Shown piece after piece: positions 48,154 through 60,128 of a stretch of DNA of 64,000 nucleotides. This DNA comes from Arthrobotrys musiformis (taxonomy: Eukaryota; Ascomycota; Orbiliomycetes; Orbiliales; Orbiliaceae). Positions within the stretch are counted from its first letter, which is position 1. Each line of letters opens with the position of its first letter. A model generated the notes under the pieces. It worked only from the letters and a program-made list of their open reading frames with translations, ran no database searches and was not told where the DNA came from. Made by a program: the position numbers and the translations under genes. The stretch is from contig JAVHJL010000005.1 of assembly GCA_036971715.1 (NCBI GenBank), forward strand, positions 3,224,001 to 3,288,000, written 5' to 3'.

Positions 48154-50559
48154 GCGGACCGTGTTGCATGTTGGAATCTTGATCTCAAATTTATGGCCAC
48201 TATATGTACTAGCATCGAACCCAGGCGCTGCAGCCACAGCGCCATAACTATAGAAGGACGTATGTATGATAGAAATGTTAGATAGACTTTATGATAATTT
48301 CCTCATTTTTATTTTCGAGTGTTTCGTAATATATTTTGCTAGCGGTGGCATCCGGGTTCTCGGGTCTTCAGTGACAATCAGGCTCAATTCTGTTTCATAT
48401 TGATCTCATAATACCATTCTACGGTGGGGACATCAATATATCTGATGGAATTCAGCATTTTCAAAAAATCACTTCTCGCTAGTATAGTTCTAGATCCACA
48501 GTTGTGAGCAAAGTGGCTATGTACTCGATGACGCACTTAAATCCAACGGACTAGATTGGAATGGCTGGAGTATAATCCATTGATGCCTACGGAGATAACT
48601 TAGAAACGAGATCGATCAGAGACTTTAGAAAATGTATCCGAGTGAATAACTTGGCGTACGTAATATATATATAGACGGAAAAAAAATCTTTCAACTCAAG
48701 AGCGCAGCCAGGAAATTATCTCTTGGCTAAAGACTTTAGCATATTCAAGGCGAAACATTCCTTTCGAAATGTGTCAAGTCCTCAGACATTATGTTCGAGA
48801 CCTCCACAGGCTAGCTTATCTTCTCTTAATATTGAATCTAACGTTAGGGCTGGCCTTTTTGCCTCAATCAAAATAGGCAATATAGTCAATATGGGTCCAT
48901 ATATTCTGCTGTTTTATTGGGTACTACGCCTCTGATCTTGGACTGTGGTTTGCAAGATCGCTGCTTGATATTGAAAACCAAAGGCTATCATTGATATTGG
49001 GGCTGACTAAGATTGGCTTCATGTTCTTTTTTTTTTTTTTTCCCTCAATTAACTAAATGGAAAACACGTGCACTTTGACCAGATTTGACGGAGTTAGCGA
49101 CTTCGGGCAGGCCGGGCTTGAAAAGGAGGTCTCGATTTTCAAGCATTGCCATTTTCGATTGCGGTCGATCGATTTAGGATGTTGTCATCGGCGAAAATGC
49201 AAGCTTCATGATCAGAAAGACCCGGCAATTTGGCTGGCGGAGTGCTTCGGGTTCTTCGCTATCGCTAGAGCAGAGTGTCTGCCTAATGTCAGCTTCTGAA
49301 TGGGGATTCCCGCCCACCACACTGCGTTGAGAGTGTGGTATATGGCGTTTTGAATCGAATTTCAGGGGTAACGACTTCACACCCAAACGAAGGTCACAGG
49401 TCGCCGCCAAACGGCACAGTTGGACACCCATCAATTCGACATTGGCTGAAAGGTGGAACCGCTGAAGGAGCTCACCATCGATATCTCATGATATTTTGGA
49501 TTCTCATCCCACCGTTACGGGTCATGGGCTCGTCTAGCGATGATTGCTGGGGGAAGTATCCCGCAGTCGACTCCATCCACCATTTCCCACCGGAGGAAAT
49601 CATGAACGATTGCTATTCAGAGAAAAAGATCTGACATCACCATCGATAGCTAGCACTTTTTGGTGAGCGGGACTGTTTCGCCAAAGGCTGAATCTTTAAT
49701 TTCGCGAGGTTCGGGTGGAGGTCTCGCCCCGCGAGCTCGATGCGCCTCCAAAAGTATATGCATTGCATTGATCGCGCTGCCGTATATGTATACTTAAGTG
49801 CATACTTAGACATACATATCGATAGCAACGGCTGCAAGGATACCCGCTCTCCGCAATCAAGAGGAAATTACTCTTACGATTTTGAACAACTAAGAAAAAT
49901 CTTATCGATGGTTTGAAATCAATTGTCGACACGTAACACGAACAGAAGATGGCAAACATGATGTGCCCACCCCTCCCCCTCTTGCGAAGTCACGAGTTTC
50001 GAAATTTCTGGTTGAAATTAAATTAGATTGGGGCCGGATAAACCTGCTGTGACTTCAGATCTTTTGCAAGGTCGCCAGCCCAGACTTTTGGCTGCCCACC
50101 ATCTTCAAAGTTCCCCCCCAAAAAAACCGTTTCGATATTGAAATTATCAAATTATCATCAATCCCATGTTTTGTGAACGTGTGATTCCGACTGAATTCGT
50201 CTGAGATGTTTCCACGTTTTTGATGCATTGCATTCAGACAAGACGCCGGACAAATGTCCAGATCTGGTCGGCTCCGGACCCACTTTCATCCCGTCGCCTG
50301 AGTGATAGTGGGCGTCCCTTATGATAGCGAATAGCAGGTGTAAGTGCTCGCCTCCCGCTTGCCGGACCAGCATATTTTTGTGTGTTCGATAAATTAGCAG
50401 TCGGAATTCTGAGGGCATGTTTCGTCGGACGAAAACGTGGAGAGGGCCAGGAACCTGAAAATGCTTGCCGGTCGTCTCAACCGAATTTCCTGATGAGGTA
50501 TACGGCATGCCCGTCGGCATCTGGATTCTTCTGCATCTGGAAATATAGTTTTTGGATCG

Positions 50560-50594
<35 letters not shown>

Positions 50595-51578
50595 ACAATT
50601 TCGATTACACAATATAAATTGAGTGAGTGGAATTGGAAACACCAGAAATAAATCGCCATCGGGATGTCGCGCTGCCCAGCCAGAACCTCTCATGATCGAA
50701 CATTGAATTGAGGCTGCGTCTGATTACATACACTCATAGTATTCCTGTTGGAATTTGTAGCGTCTGATCCTGGCATTACGTATCCCACTGCCCGCTGATG
50801 TGTGAATAATCTGTTGGTCTCGACATCGGCCGAATCCCATGCATTCGCTGATCACTTTCTGGATTGCTGTTCCAGATTTCCAGCTTCATCCTTGAGGAGT
50901 GCAGATGAGGGTTGCGACGGCCTTCAAAAGTCTCCTTTCTGGCAGGATTATATGCATTGGGGAGGAGTGCGTGCGAGTCAAACTCTTATACAGCAGAAGC
51001 AAGCAGCCCCTCGCTCGGTGAAAATATCATGCCAATACCGAGTGATAAAGTGTTTGATAGTGGGTCCAAGAGTGGGGACCTACCGCACCATGGGTTTTGG
51101 TCTGTCTGTGCGGTGAATGTTCAACCCTGGTTCATCTTCTCGCCCACCAGTGCACGTTCACTTCCAAGACTTTTTTCTTGCGGTAACTCGGCCTCGTCTG
51201 TAACCTTTTAATGTCCTTCAAAACCGGTTTTCACAAGCCCGCATATATCACATTTTTTTTTGTACCTGATCGACTTTTGGGCCAGGAACCTGTACCTCTC
51301 GTATTCGCAAAGTTCTGGAACTGGGCGAATATTATATACTCCGAACCACCCCCCAAGCTCGTTTCCTACTGGAGAGAAAAAAAAAAGTTTAACACCTTCG
51401 ATTCGTCAAGGCGTCGACATTTCCCCAGATCGTGGGTCGTAGCCACCTTCGTCAGTTTTATCAAGTACCACTTCGACATTTCTCTTCGACAAAAGGAGCG
51501 ATGCACAAGTCAACTTCAAATTTATAGTCGGGCAGCAGCGAAGATTTGTTTTTTCCCTTTCATTCTCAATAAGCAACA
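48154..51578. other. Long intergenic region
   Basis: About 3.4 kb without a supported gene. Open frames are short, overlap on both strands and lack motifs. A run of 31 T lies at 50563-50593. The last few hundred bases should be the promoter of the membrane protein at 51579. Confidence 0.5.
50563..50593. repeat. Run of 31 T
   Basis: The longest homopolymer in the window, non-coding. Could be the poly(A) tail of an old retroposed element inserted on the minus strand, or a simple-sequence expansion; no element body or target-site duplication is clear. Confidence 0.85.
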
Positions 51579-53041
51579 ATGGGGATATCAGGAGATGCCG
51601 CTATAGGAGTCTCATGGGGGGCATTCGCCATCACATTTCTATTTGTCGGACTGAAGGTTTTTGCACGGCATCGGGCTGGTCGACTGGGCTTTGGCGACAT
51701 CTTGGTCGGACTTACGTGGTTGATGTTCCTGATAAACAATACTTGCAGCAATGAACTGTGGAGGAGAGGGTTGTATCGGGATGATCTTTCTTGGGAGAAT
51801 GACTGGTCACAGGCGATACCAGATCCCGATGCCCGGGTTATGCTGATGAAGGTAAGATTTAATCTCGACACCACCCACACTGACGACAATAAAATTTGAT
51901 GAGATTCTGACAAACCTATCTGTGAGTAAAGATCGGCTATGCATCTTATTTCCCATACATCCTTGAACTCTGGGGTGTGAAGTTCTGTTTCCTGGCTCTC
52001 TACTACAGTCTCGTCGGCTCTCGACTCCCTAAACTCCGACTGGGCCTCCATTTCCTCACAGGTTATATCGCTCTTACTCTTGTCATATCTATTGTTTTAA
52101 ACCTCGCATGGTGCACACCGATATCTCGACACTGGGCTCTCGATTCAGCAGACCGAACGACCTGTTTCGCCGGCCTGGTTCCCGATCTCGTCCCTGTTAT
52201 TTTCCACATTTCCTCGAATTTTGCGCTTTATACATTTCCCTTCATCCTCCTCAACTCATTACGGACACATCTTCCGGGACCGCAATTTAAAGCCGTCCTG
52301 ATATTGTTTGGCCTCGGGGCCGTTTTCATCGGCGTCACCATCGGCAGATTCATTGCTAACGGAGACGAAGCCAGTATTCCCTCGGTAGCTGTCTGGACGG
52401 CTATGGAAATGGCGATAGGTCTTGTAGTAGTTTGTTGCCCGGCGTTAAAGGTCTTCTTCCCAGCGAAGTGGAAAGTTAGAAAGCCCGGCACTGTTCATTT
52501 ACAATCAGGCAACAACGATAGCACTGATGGGAAAGACGGGGAGACCGTTAAATCCTGGCTCAGTGTTCGGACTAGAACGATCTCGAAGACGAGTGAAGCC
52601 ATGGGCACATGGTACCGTGGCTCCGTCGATACGTCGGATTTAGAACTGGAGACGCAAACCATTCAAACATCGCATACTTCCAACTCGAACCAACGGAGAA
52701 GCGGGAGGTCCTCTCAACAGCGTTTCCTCTCCCGCATTTCACAGTCCCGGGAGGGCTTGGTTCGGGAACCGGAGGCGGCTCATGTTCCCGGGACGCCGCC
52801 GTTGGGTAGTTCGCCACTTGAACGTCGGAAGCCGTCCAGGGACGGGGCGATGTACCCGCCTTCGGAGTTTAAGGTTGAAGAAAGCTTGCGACAGAATAAT
52901 GGGAATGTTCAGGAGAGTGTGAACGCGCTCCGGGATGATATTCTGAGGAGTATCAGCTTTGCGTACGACGAACAGTCGTATAACCATGATCATCACACAC
53001 ACGCAAAACCAAGAAAGACATCGAGAGAAGGATGGCGCTGA
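51579..53041 (+). CDS. Fungal rhodopsin-domain integral membrane protein
   Basis: Two exons, 51579-51851 and 51932-53041, encode 460 residues. About seven hydrophobic segments fill the first about 290 residues (WGAFAITFLFVGLKVFA, FGDILVGLTWLMFLI, VKFCFLALYYSLVG, FLTGYIALTLVISIVL, FALYTFPFILLNSL, FKAVLILFGLGAVFIGV, VAVWTAMEMAIGLVVVCCPA). The CWPI-like WCTPISRHW between segments and the ExxxGLVVVCCPALK end are the hallmarks of the fungal rhodopsin-domain family (also called PTH11-related or SAT5-like integral membrane proteins). The C-terminal tail of about 160 residues is cytosolic, Ser/Thr/Arg-rich and ends with KTSREGWR. Ligand and signalling partner unknown; some relatives act in surface sensing. 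No CFEM domain is present at the N-terminus. Confidence 0.85.
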
Positions 53042-54104
53042 GCGTTATGCCAATATATTATACACCACATATACTTTCGTCATTGCATTTGCATCTTTTT
53101 TCTTCCTACCCACTTGGGTACAGCATTTGGCCGCAGTACACGATAACGGCCTTTCATAACCGCTTCTTTTCGCTTTTGGCTTCAACAGAGATACCTCCAT
53201 TCATTTTTTTTCAACGAACATATCATTAGGGGTCGGGGTAGACAGGCGGAGGCGTTTGCAACAAAAAATTTGTTTGGTGACCGACTGACTTTTTTTATCA
53301 TTCTTTTTTTTCCCCTCCTCTCTGCACTTTTTGTTTATGTAACGGCATAGCGACGGCGTTTTCGATTCTATCTTTTACTTTTTGATACACACGGCTGTAC
53401 TTGTACGCATACGATTACTATCGTTTACTTGTTTATTTGTATTTGTTACTTTTTGCATTGTGGTCTTTGTCCGGAGGCGGACAGTACAGACTTTGTGATC
53501 GAATCGACGTTCTTTTTCTTTGTTCCCGTTATGGACTTTACGACTCGTAGACTTGGCTGTGATTATTGGTACATATCGTCTCTACTGTGAAGTGCTTTTC
53601 GAGGTAGATACTGTATACGTAGGGGGGTTGAATACACAAGTTGCGGGGTCTGGCGACGAGACAAGGTTGAATATGGGGTCATGGATCGTTAGTGTATTCT
53701 GGGCCTGCTGAGTGTATTCGTCCGAGCTGCGCTCTTAGTCTGTCCACACCTGTGGCCCGCCGAGCATCCGGGAACGAGATAAGTCTGTCTCGTCTGGTAG
53801 AGCTGTGATAAATATAAACAGGAGTCCCAAATATTTACCTCCATTCCGGAGTCTCAAGCAGTCGAGTCTTCATCCTCCCATGCATCGCGTTGCACCTTGT
53901 GATATTTTACAAAATTCCCCGATACGGCATAACCCGCTGCATTTTTGTCTTCATTGCCGCTTTGGGTAAGTTTTCATCCCGCATCGGATTTCACGAAAAA
54001 CTTTAGTGGCCTTTTTCTTTTACCATTTTCATTCAACCTTCTATTTTTCAGGCTTTCGATTAGAATTCCCTTCATCGACCAACCATCTTTATTACCAAAT
54101 CACA
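53042..54104. other. Intergenic region before NCL1
   Basis: T-rich after the membrane-protein gene (3' end), then promoter of the methyltransferase gene at 54105. Short open frames have no motif. Confidence 0.55.
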
Positions 54105-56791
54105 ATGTCGCGAACGAAGAAGGGAAAACGCGCGGGGGAGAAGGTAATCCATCAATCGCCATTCAAATCAGAATCTTACTAATTTAATCTTCGTGTTAGA
54201 AACAACGTGGTCGCGGTGGCGGTGGTAATAACGGCAATAACGATCGAACGGACTACTCGTCCATCGCGAAGGAGAACGAGAAGTTCCAGGGGTATTACGT
54301 GGAGCAGGGGATCGTGAAGGATGAGGAGGAGTTTAAGAAGTTTTGGCAGAGTTTGAAGGAGACGTTGCCGACGACTTGGAGGTTTACGGGGAGTAAAGGG
54401 TATTTCTTCCTTATTGATTTCGTGGTATTAGTGGGGGGGTGATATCGGTATTGGGGTTATAGTTTGGGAGGGTGACTGATGTTTTTGGTGGATTTAGACA
54501 TGCTGTGTCCGTCCGGAATACCCTACAAACCCACCACATCCCATCGCTCACAAACACCACCTTCGAGGGAACCTCGATTCCCGCGCCGACGCCGCTATCA
54601 TGGTATCCGGACCAACTAGCCTGGCAGCTGACGGTGGGGAAGCAGGTCATCCGCCGTTCCCCGCCGTTTAAACACCTACAGGCCTTCCTTGTCTCCGAGA
54701 CTTCGTCGGGGAATATTAGCAGACAGGAGGCGGTTAGTATGATCCCGCCGTTGTTGATGGATGTTGAGCCTCATCATATGGTTTTGGATATGTGTGCTGC
54801 TCCGGGGAGTAAGACGGCGCAATTGATCGAAGCCATCCACGCCGGGGAGGAAGAGAGGGTCGCCGAAGCCGCGAAACGGTTGGCCGGTGGCGAAGTGGTT
54901 AATGTCGATGGGGAGACGCCGGAGAAGGTTATGGGGAAGACTACCGGTGTCGTTATCGCCAATGATGCGGATTATAAACGATCGCATTTACTTATTCATC
55001 AGACCAAACGGTTGAATTCGCCGAATTTGATTGTGACGAATTACGATGCTACGTTGTATCCTTCTTTACGGCTGCCGACGAAGCAGGATCCGAATGGGGG
55101 GAAGGCGATGCAGGAGTACTTGAAGTTTGACAGGATATTGTGCGATGTCCCCTGCAGTGGTGACGGGACGGTGAGGAAGAATCCACTGATCTGGAGGGAT
55201 TGGAATGTTGCGAATGGGAATGGGTTGTGGAGTACTCAGGCTAGGATTTTGGTGCGTGGGTTGCAGTTGTTGAAGGTTGGAGGTAGATTGGTGTATTCGA
55301 CTTGTTCGTTGAATCCTATCGAGAACGAGTCCGTGGTTCACGCTGCGATCGAAAGGTGCGGTGGTCTGGGTGTGGTGGAGATCGTGGATGTTAGCGATAG
55401 ACTCCCCGGGTTGGTTAGACGGGAGGGGATGAAGAGTTGGAAAGTTATGGACAAGGATGGGACTTGGTTCGAGAAATGGGAGGATGTGGTCGAGAAGGGC
55501 GAGCCGTATACGGACCGGTTGACGAGGGGGATGTTCCCACCCGCTGACCAGGATAGCGAGATTGCCAACATGTTGAACAGGGCTGTCAGGGTTTACCCGC
55601 ATCTTCAGGATACCGGCGGGTTCTTCATCACTGTGCTTCAGAAGAAGGGGGCCGTCAAAGCCGCCCCCGAGGGCGAGAAGATACAAACCGGGGGTCAGAA
55701 GATGAAGGGCGTTGGAATCCAGGGCCAGGCTAAGAACGGAGTGGAGACGACTCGCGCCAAACGTGCCCTACCCGATGAAGACGAAGAGAAGGAACAGACA
55801 ATCCCAGGTTCCCCGACTAAGAGGCAGAAATTGGACATCGAGACAGAATCCCCAGAGAAAGACGCCGACGACGAGGAACTAAACCCACTCGACATCCCAT
55901 CGAGCGAACAGAACCCGCAACCCCAGGAATTCGACGACGACCCCAAAACCGGCGTTATCGCCAAAAAGCCCCGAGGCAACTTCAACGAAGAACCCTTCAA
56001 GTTCCTATCCCCCTCCCACGAAGTCCTAGCTCTGATCAAGAACTTCTACGGGGTATCGTCGTATTTCCCTATGGAGAATTTCTTGGTAAGGAATCAGGAG
56101 GGGATCCCGGTTCGTACTATATACTTCACATCTACGATGACAAGGCAGATTTTATCGGAGAATGAAGGACGGGGGATTAGATTCGTCCACTGTGGTGTGA
56201 AAATGTTCAATCGACAGGAGGTCCAAGATCCGGAAGCCTGCCAATGGCGTATCCAGAATGAAGGATTGGGACTGGTTGAGGCTTGGGTTGGAGAGAAGAG
56301 GGTGGTTCATCTGAAGCAGAAGGAAACATTGAGATACCTTATGAAGGAGCTGTTCCCCAGAGTGGAGGATGTCACGGAGATTAAGGAGAGAGTGGAGAGC
56401 ATCGGTGGTGGATGCTGCGTGCTTAGGGTTAATATCGAGGAGGACAAAGATGAGCTCGGGGCGTTGGTATTGCCGTTGTGGAAGAGCAAGTTTACGTTGA
56501 ATCTGATGCTGCCGAAGGAGGAGAGGAGGTAAGATATCAAATTTCCAAAAAAAAAAAAAAAAAAAAAAGATAATTGATTGAGGATGCTAACTGTTTCCTA
56601 GAGCGCTACTACTCCGACTATTCAATGATACAGAAGGACCCAAGGATTCCACGCGGGAGCAGAGGGAAGCCGACGCCAAGGCTAGAAGAGACGCCAAAGA
56701 AAAGGAAGAAGGCGCCGAGGAAGACCAAGACGAGGAGATGAAGGACGAAGAGGACGACGGAGGGGTCAAGATTGATGCTGAGGACGAATAG
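54105..56791 (+). CDS. NCL1: tRNA (cytosine-5-)-methyltransferase, NCL1/TRM4 (NSUN2) type
   Basis: Four exons, 54105-54143, 54200-54399, 54498-56528 and 56602-56791, give 819 residues. The first exon codes only MSRTKKGKRAGEK. The Rossmann-fold methyltransferase has the SAM-binding DMCAAPGSKTAQLIE, then NDADYKR, LIVTNYDA and FDRILCDVPCSGDGTVRKN (motif IV Cys), and YSTCSLNPIENE (motif VI, catalytic Cys). WKVMDKDGTWF and the C-terminal CxVxV-like domain follow. A basic/acidic linker (RAKRALPDEDEEKE) and an acidic C-terminus ending KIDAEDE flank it. Known members methylate cytosines 34, 40, 48, 49 and 50 in tRNAs in the nucleus. Slightly longer than the 684-residue yeast enzyme because of the linkers. 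The last intron contains a run of 22 A. Confidence 0.93.
56547..56568. repeat. Run of 22 A inside the last NCL1 intron
   Basis: Uninterrupted A homopolymer between donor GTAAGA at 56529 and acceptor TAG at 56599-56601, leaving the splice signals intact. Confidence 0.85.
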
Positions 56792-57368
56792 ACCGACCCA
56801 CTTTTATAATATAATGGTACCGGCGGTCGTATGTATTTCTACTAGATTATGTTTCTCACAGACCGCGAAGTGACGGTTTTCTGGATGTGGAACACTGATT
56901 ATGTGGTGTTTATGGGATAGCTGTAGTCTCGAGGCCTTTTAATCTGTATATTACAATCACTATTACTGTTGCTACTTGAAAGGTCAAATCAAAAGCATAA
57001 TGCTCTCTGACTACTCGTCTCACGAATCTTGATAGTAAGACTATAGTCTACATACGCTTTTTAGTATATGGTGGGTTTGTACAGTTGTGTGGGGGGGCAT
57101 CCGTGTCTGGGCTTTGGCCTGGAGCTAAATTTGGGGGAACACAGGCCTTATGCGTGCCTCAACAAAACCTGTGTACGAGCTATAAGGCCTCGGCCTTCGA
57201 GCCATGGATGGGCTCATGGAGTCGTAGTCGATGGATCGTTCTATATTTGAGATCCTAGCTTCATCTCTGAGCTGGTGAATGATAACACCTTCATCATCCT
57301 CGAAAACGCCTCCATCGCATAGGACCAGCATACTAACCTCTCCGTTTACCGAAAGAAGACACCAAGAA
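56792..57368. other. Spacer between NCL1 and the next plus-strand gene
   Basis: Holds the NCL1 3' end and the promoter of the following gene. An in-frame ATG at 57279 could extend that gene by 30 residues, but its context (T at -3) is poor. Confidence 0.55.
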
Positions 57369-59004
57369 ATGGAAAAAGGAAACTGGCGCCGCCGAGAAGG
57401 CGGTAATGGACGTCCTCCTCCACCCAAGGAGCGTGAAGTGAACATCAACGGGCCCAATTTCGCGAGGGTGGAGCCATCTCCGGCTAGTCCTGACGGACTT
57501 CCCGATGTCAATTGCAGTTCGCTCTTGGCTGCTCCTCGTTGGGATGACTGCTCTGAGCATGAGAATCCGTTGGTTCGAGTCTACGGGGGGGGTTTACGGT
57601 GGACTACCTGGGAATGAACATGAAGCTAGGCTTCTTAACTTTTTGGATATCTATGATACTCCTGAGGCTGATCTGGAAAAGTTAGCTGGTATGTTGTGGA
57701 AATCTCCCATTCTTTCTCTCTGGGTTTATATTTATAAGGGCTACTGATGTGCTGGGTCGGTGTAGCTCAATATCTCCCCTTTGGGTTTGCAAAGATCACG
57801 TTCCCGACTATTGCCAGGTTCCTTGGGATCAGACGTGTCGAAGAGATCCAGTATCTTCGCATCTACCGTTCTCGCGTCAACATTCACTATTTTGACGTTT
57901 TTCAGGACTCGTTCTTGAAGCGATCTTACAAATATGGGATCGATAAGGCCTTTGAAGATCCCAGCCTTCGAGGTGTTCTCGTCGTTGAGGTAAGTACTTT
58001 TTAGGATTATTTCGGTTGGGATTGTGGCTGATAGGTGTGTGGTTGTAGCTGCTCTACGAGCTCACGGGGATGCTTCCGCTCTTGGAGTTTAATCCTGGGA
58101 GTGCGCTTGGAGGTGGTATCGGATACCCATCTGCTCGAGCTAAGGAGGCGGTTTTCGTCTCTTTGGGTGTCAAAGGTCTCGTCTATGTTGCCGTTGATCA
58201 CAAGGCCGAGAAGAAGAATGATAGCGACGGAGCTGCTAGGTTGCTAGCTGAACTTTCTGGTGTGTTTCACCCTTCTTCTAGACTATTCTATTAATTTGGG
58301 GGTATGTTCTGATTGATGGTGGTAGTGTGTGACTATAAGAATATCCGGGCTGGGAAGTGGACTCCCATGCTTGGGATTTTGTCCGATGGATATAAGTTCC
58401 AGTTCTGGGTCTATAGCTCCGCTGCGAGGAAGATTTGGGCTTCGCATTGGATTCCTGGGTTCAATGGCAGTGTTCTGAATGATATGGAGGGGTTCCTCAT
58501 CTCCCTCAAGATCGGTGTGTCCCTCCGAATATATCTTGTTAGAGAGTGACTGATACTAACTGGTTTGGTGCATATAGTCGTCGAGTACTTGTATGACTTC
58601 TTCATTATGATGGTATTCAATACGATGAGAATTGGGGTTAGAGAAGTCCACCGTGCCGCGGCGGACGACCGTATGAACCGAGAACTTGCCGAGGATGCCG
58701 GACTGGCTGTATTAGCCCTCAATCGATGCGGGGAGGGCCACAGCAGGGCTAGGAAAGCGGAGAATATGCGGTCTAATGATGAGATCCAGGAGGCTGAACG
58801 CGAGGTTATGGATGCGTCCAAGTTTATGGTCCCTAGGTTTGTTACCCTGCTCCCATATATATATCTACATGTGTATTGATAGGGGTTATGAAAGATTGCT
58901 AATTGTTCTGGGGGACTAGTTTGGAGTATTGGTTGGGGACTATCAAGGTGGAGAAGCTGCCTCCGAACGACGAGTGGGACAGGAATCCCATTTTGAGGGC
59001 CTGA
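57369..59004 (+). CDS. Unrecognised six-exon protein, frame broken at an eight-G run
   Basis: Exons are 57369-57688, 57766-57989, 58049-58259, 58326-58514, 58578-58836 and 58920-59004; exons 2-6 join in frame. In exon 1 the reading frame from the ATG (MEKGNWRRREGGNGRPPPPK) runs into a stop soon after the G run at 57585-57592. The following frame (GLPGNEHEARLLNFLDIYDT) is the one that joins exon 2. One G fewer would make one 428-residue protein, so a sequencing or assembly error, or a recent frameshift, is likely. The later part is rich in conserved-looking blocks: YLPFGFAKITFPTIARFLGI, YRSRVNIHYFDVF, DGYKFQFWVYSS, WASHWIPGF and VEYLYDFFIMMVFNTM. No domain is recognised and no signal peptide is seen. 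Another start at 57505 in the second frame would avoid the problem but gives a less natural N-terminus. Confidence 0.6.
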
Positions 59005-60128
59005 ACAATTCATGATATTGCATCCTTGTTATAATCTATCTACATTAATGGCGGCCTATACGGGTTTAAAGATAACTATGGAATAATAATAAAATCAACC
59101 AGTCCTCCCTCGTACCCCCCTTGCATTCCAGACCATATGTATTTGTTAGTTGAGTTGCGTGGTATCCCAGCCACCACCGCCACAGACATCCACATTCCGA
59201 GGCACCGCCACAGCTGTTCCAGATACCCATTTCGAAACACCAGGAATTCGATTCCCTCCACCCAGCCGGCGTGATAGTACAGATTCAAGGCGTAGTATGC
59301 TGGGTAATTAGCTGGGAATGGAGAGTCTGCGTTCGTATGCAGGTGCCTGGCTGTTTGATGCGCTGTCCAGCTCTGACTATGTCGGCAGCCCGCCGCTGAT
59401 TGGCTGCCGTTGGACCTCCATCCAATTCCCGTCAATACTCTTTCAACCTCCCTCAAACTGCACCTTCAACGTGAACACCTCTCTTTCGCCCTCTCGAAAA
59501 CACCCTCTCCAACCTCATCACGGATCCCTTCCTTCCCACCAGGCCGGCCGAATCAGCCACCCGTGAGCTCGTCACCGTACCGTGCTGCCGTGCTGCTAGC
59601 TGCTGTATTCTACTGGCTGGCTATACGTACTCGGCGAGAGATAGGAGCTTGCTTTGCCCGACAAACAACCAAAAAGAAAGCTTCCACCCCCGCTTAAACC
59701 ACCCCTTCGCACCTCCCACCTTCCTTCCGACCTCCAGCAAACTAACGCACCAAGCTCGCGAAAAGCCGCGAGGCCCGATTCACCGTTTCCATCTCCACGA
59801 GTGTCATCCCGTTCATACTCACTCCATCGATACCATCCATCCATCCATCCATCCATCCATCTTCTGATACCGAACCGTCGGACTTTGTTTGCCGTTTAAG
59901 CTTGTAGCTTAATTTAGCAAAACGAAGGGGAAAAGAAGAAGAAACGGAAAGAGAGAGATAGAAAAAAATCCGTCCCGTATCTCCGGCTCAGCCGGTGTGA
60001 CGACATCCCAAGACGGGTTACCTCTTTTGTTGGCTACTACCGACCCCCCATCGAAATTTACTTTTTTTGGGAATTACCTCTCTTTTTTTTTTTGTTAGGG
60101 TTCGGAGAAGCTTGGAAGAACCGCAAAT
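59005..60128. other. Intergenic region and kinesin promoter
   Basis: No gene supported. Pyrimidine-rich from 59400 onward with ATCC repeats at 59835-59858 and T runs at about 60082-60091, in the likely 5' leader of the kinesin gene. Confidence 0.55.
59835..59858. repeat. ATCC microsatellite, six copies
   Basis: Six perfect ATCC units about 270 bases upstream of the kinesin ATG, in pyrimidine-rich leader or promoter sequence. Same unit as the ten-copy repeat at 37148. Confidence 0.9.
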
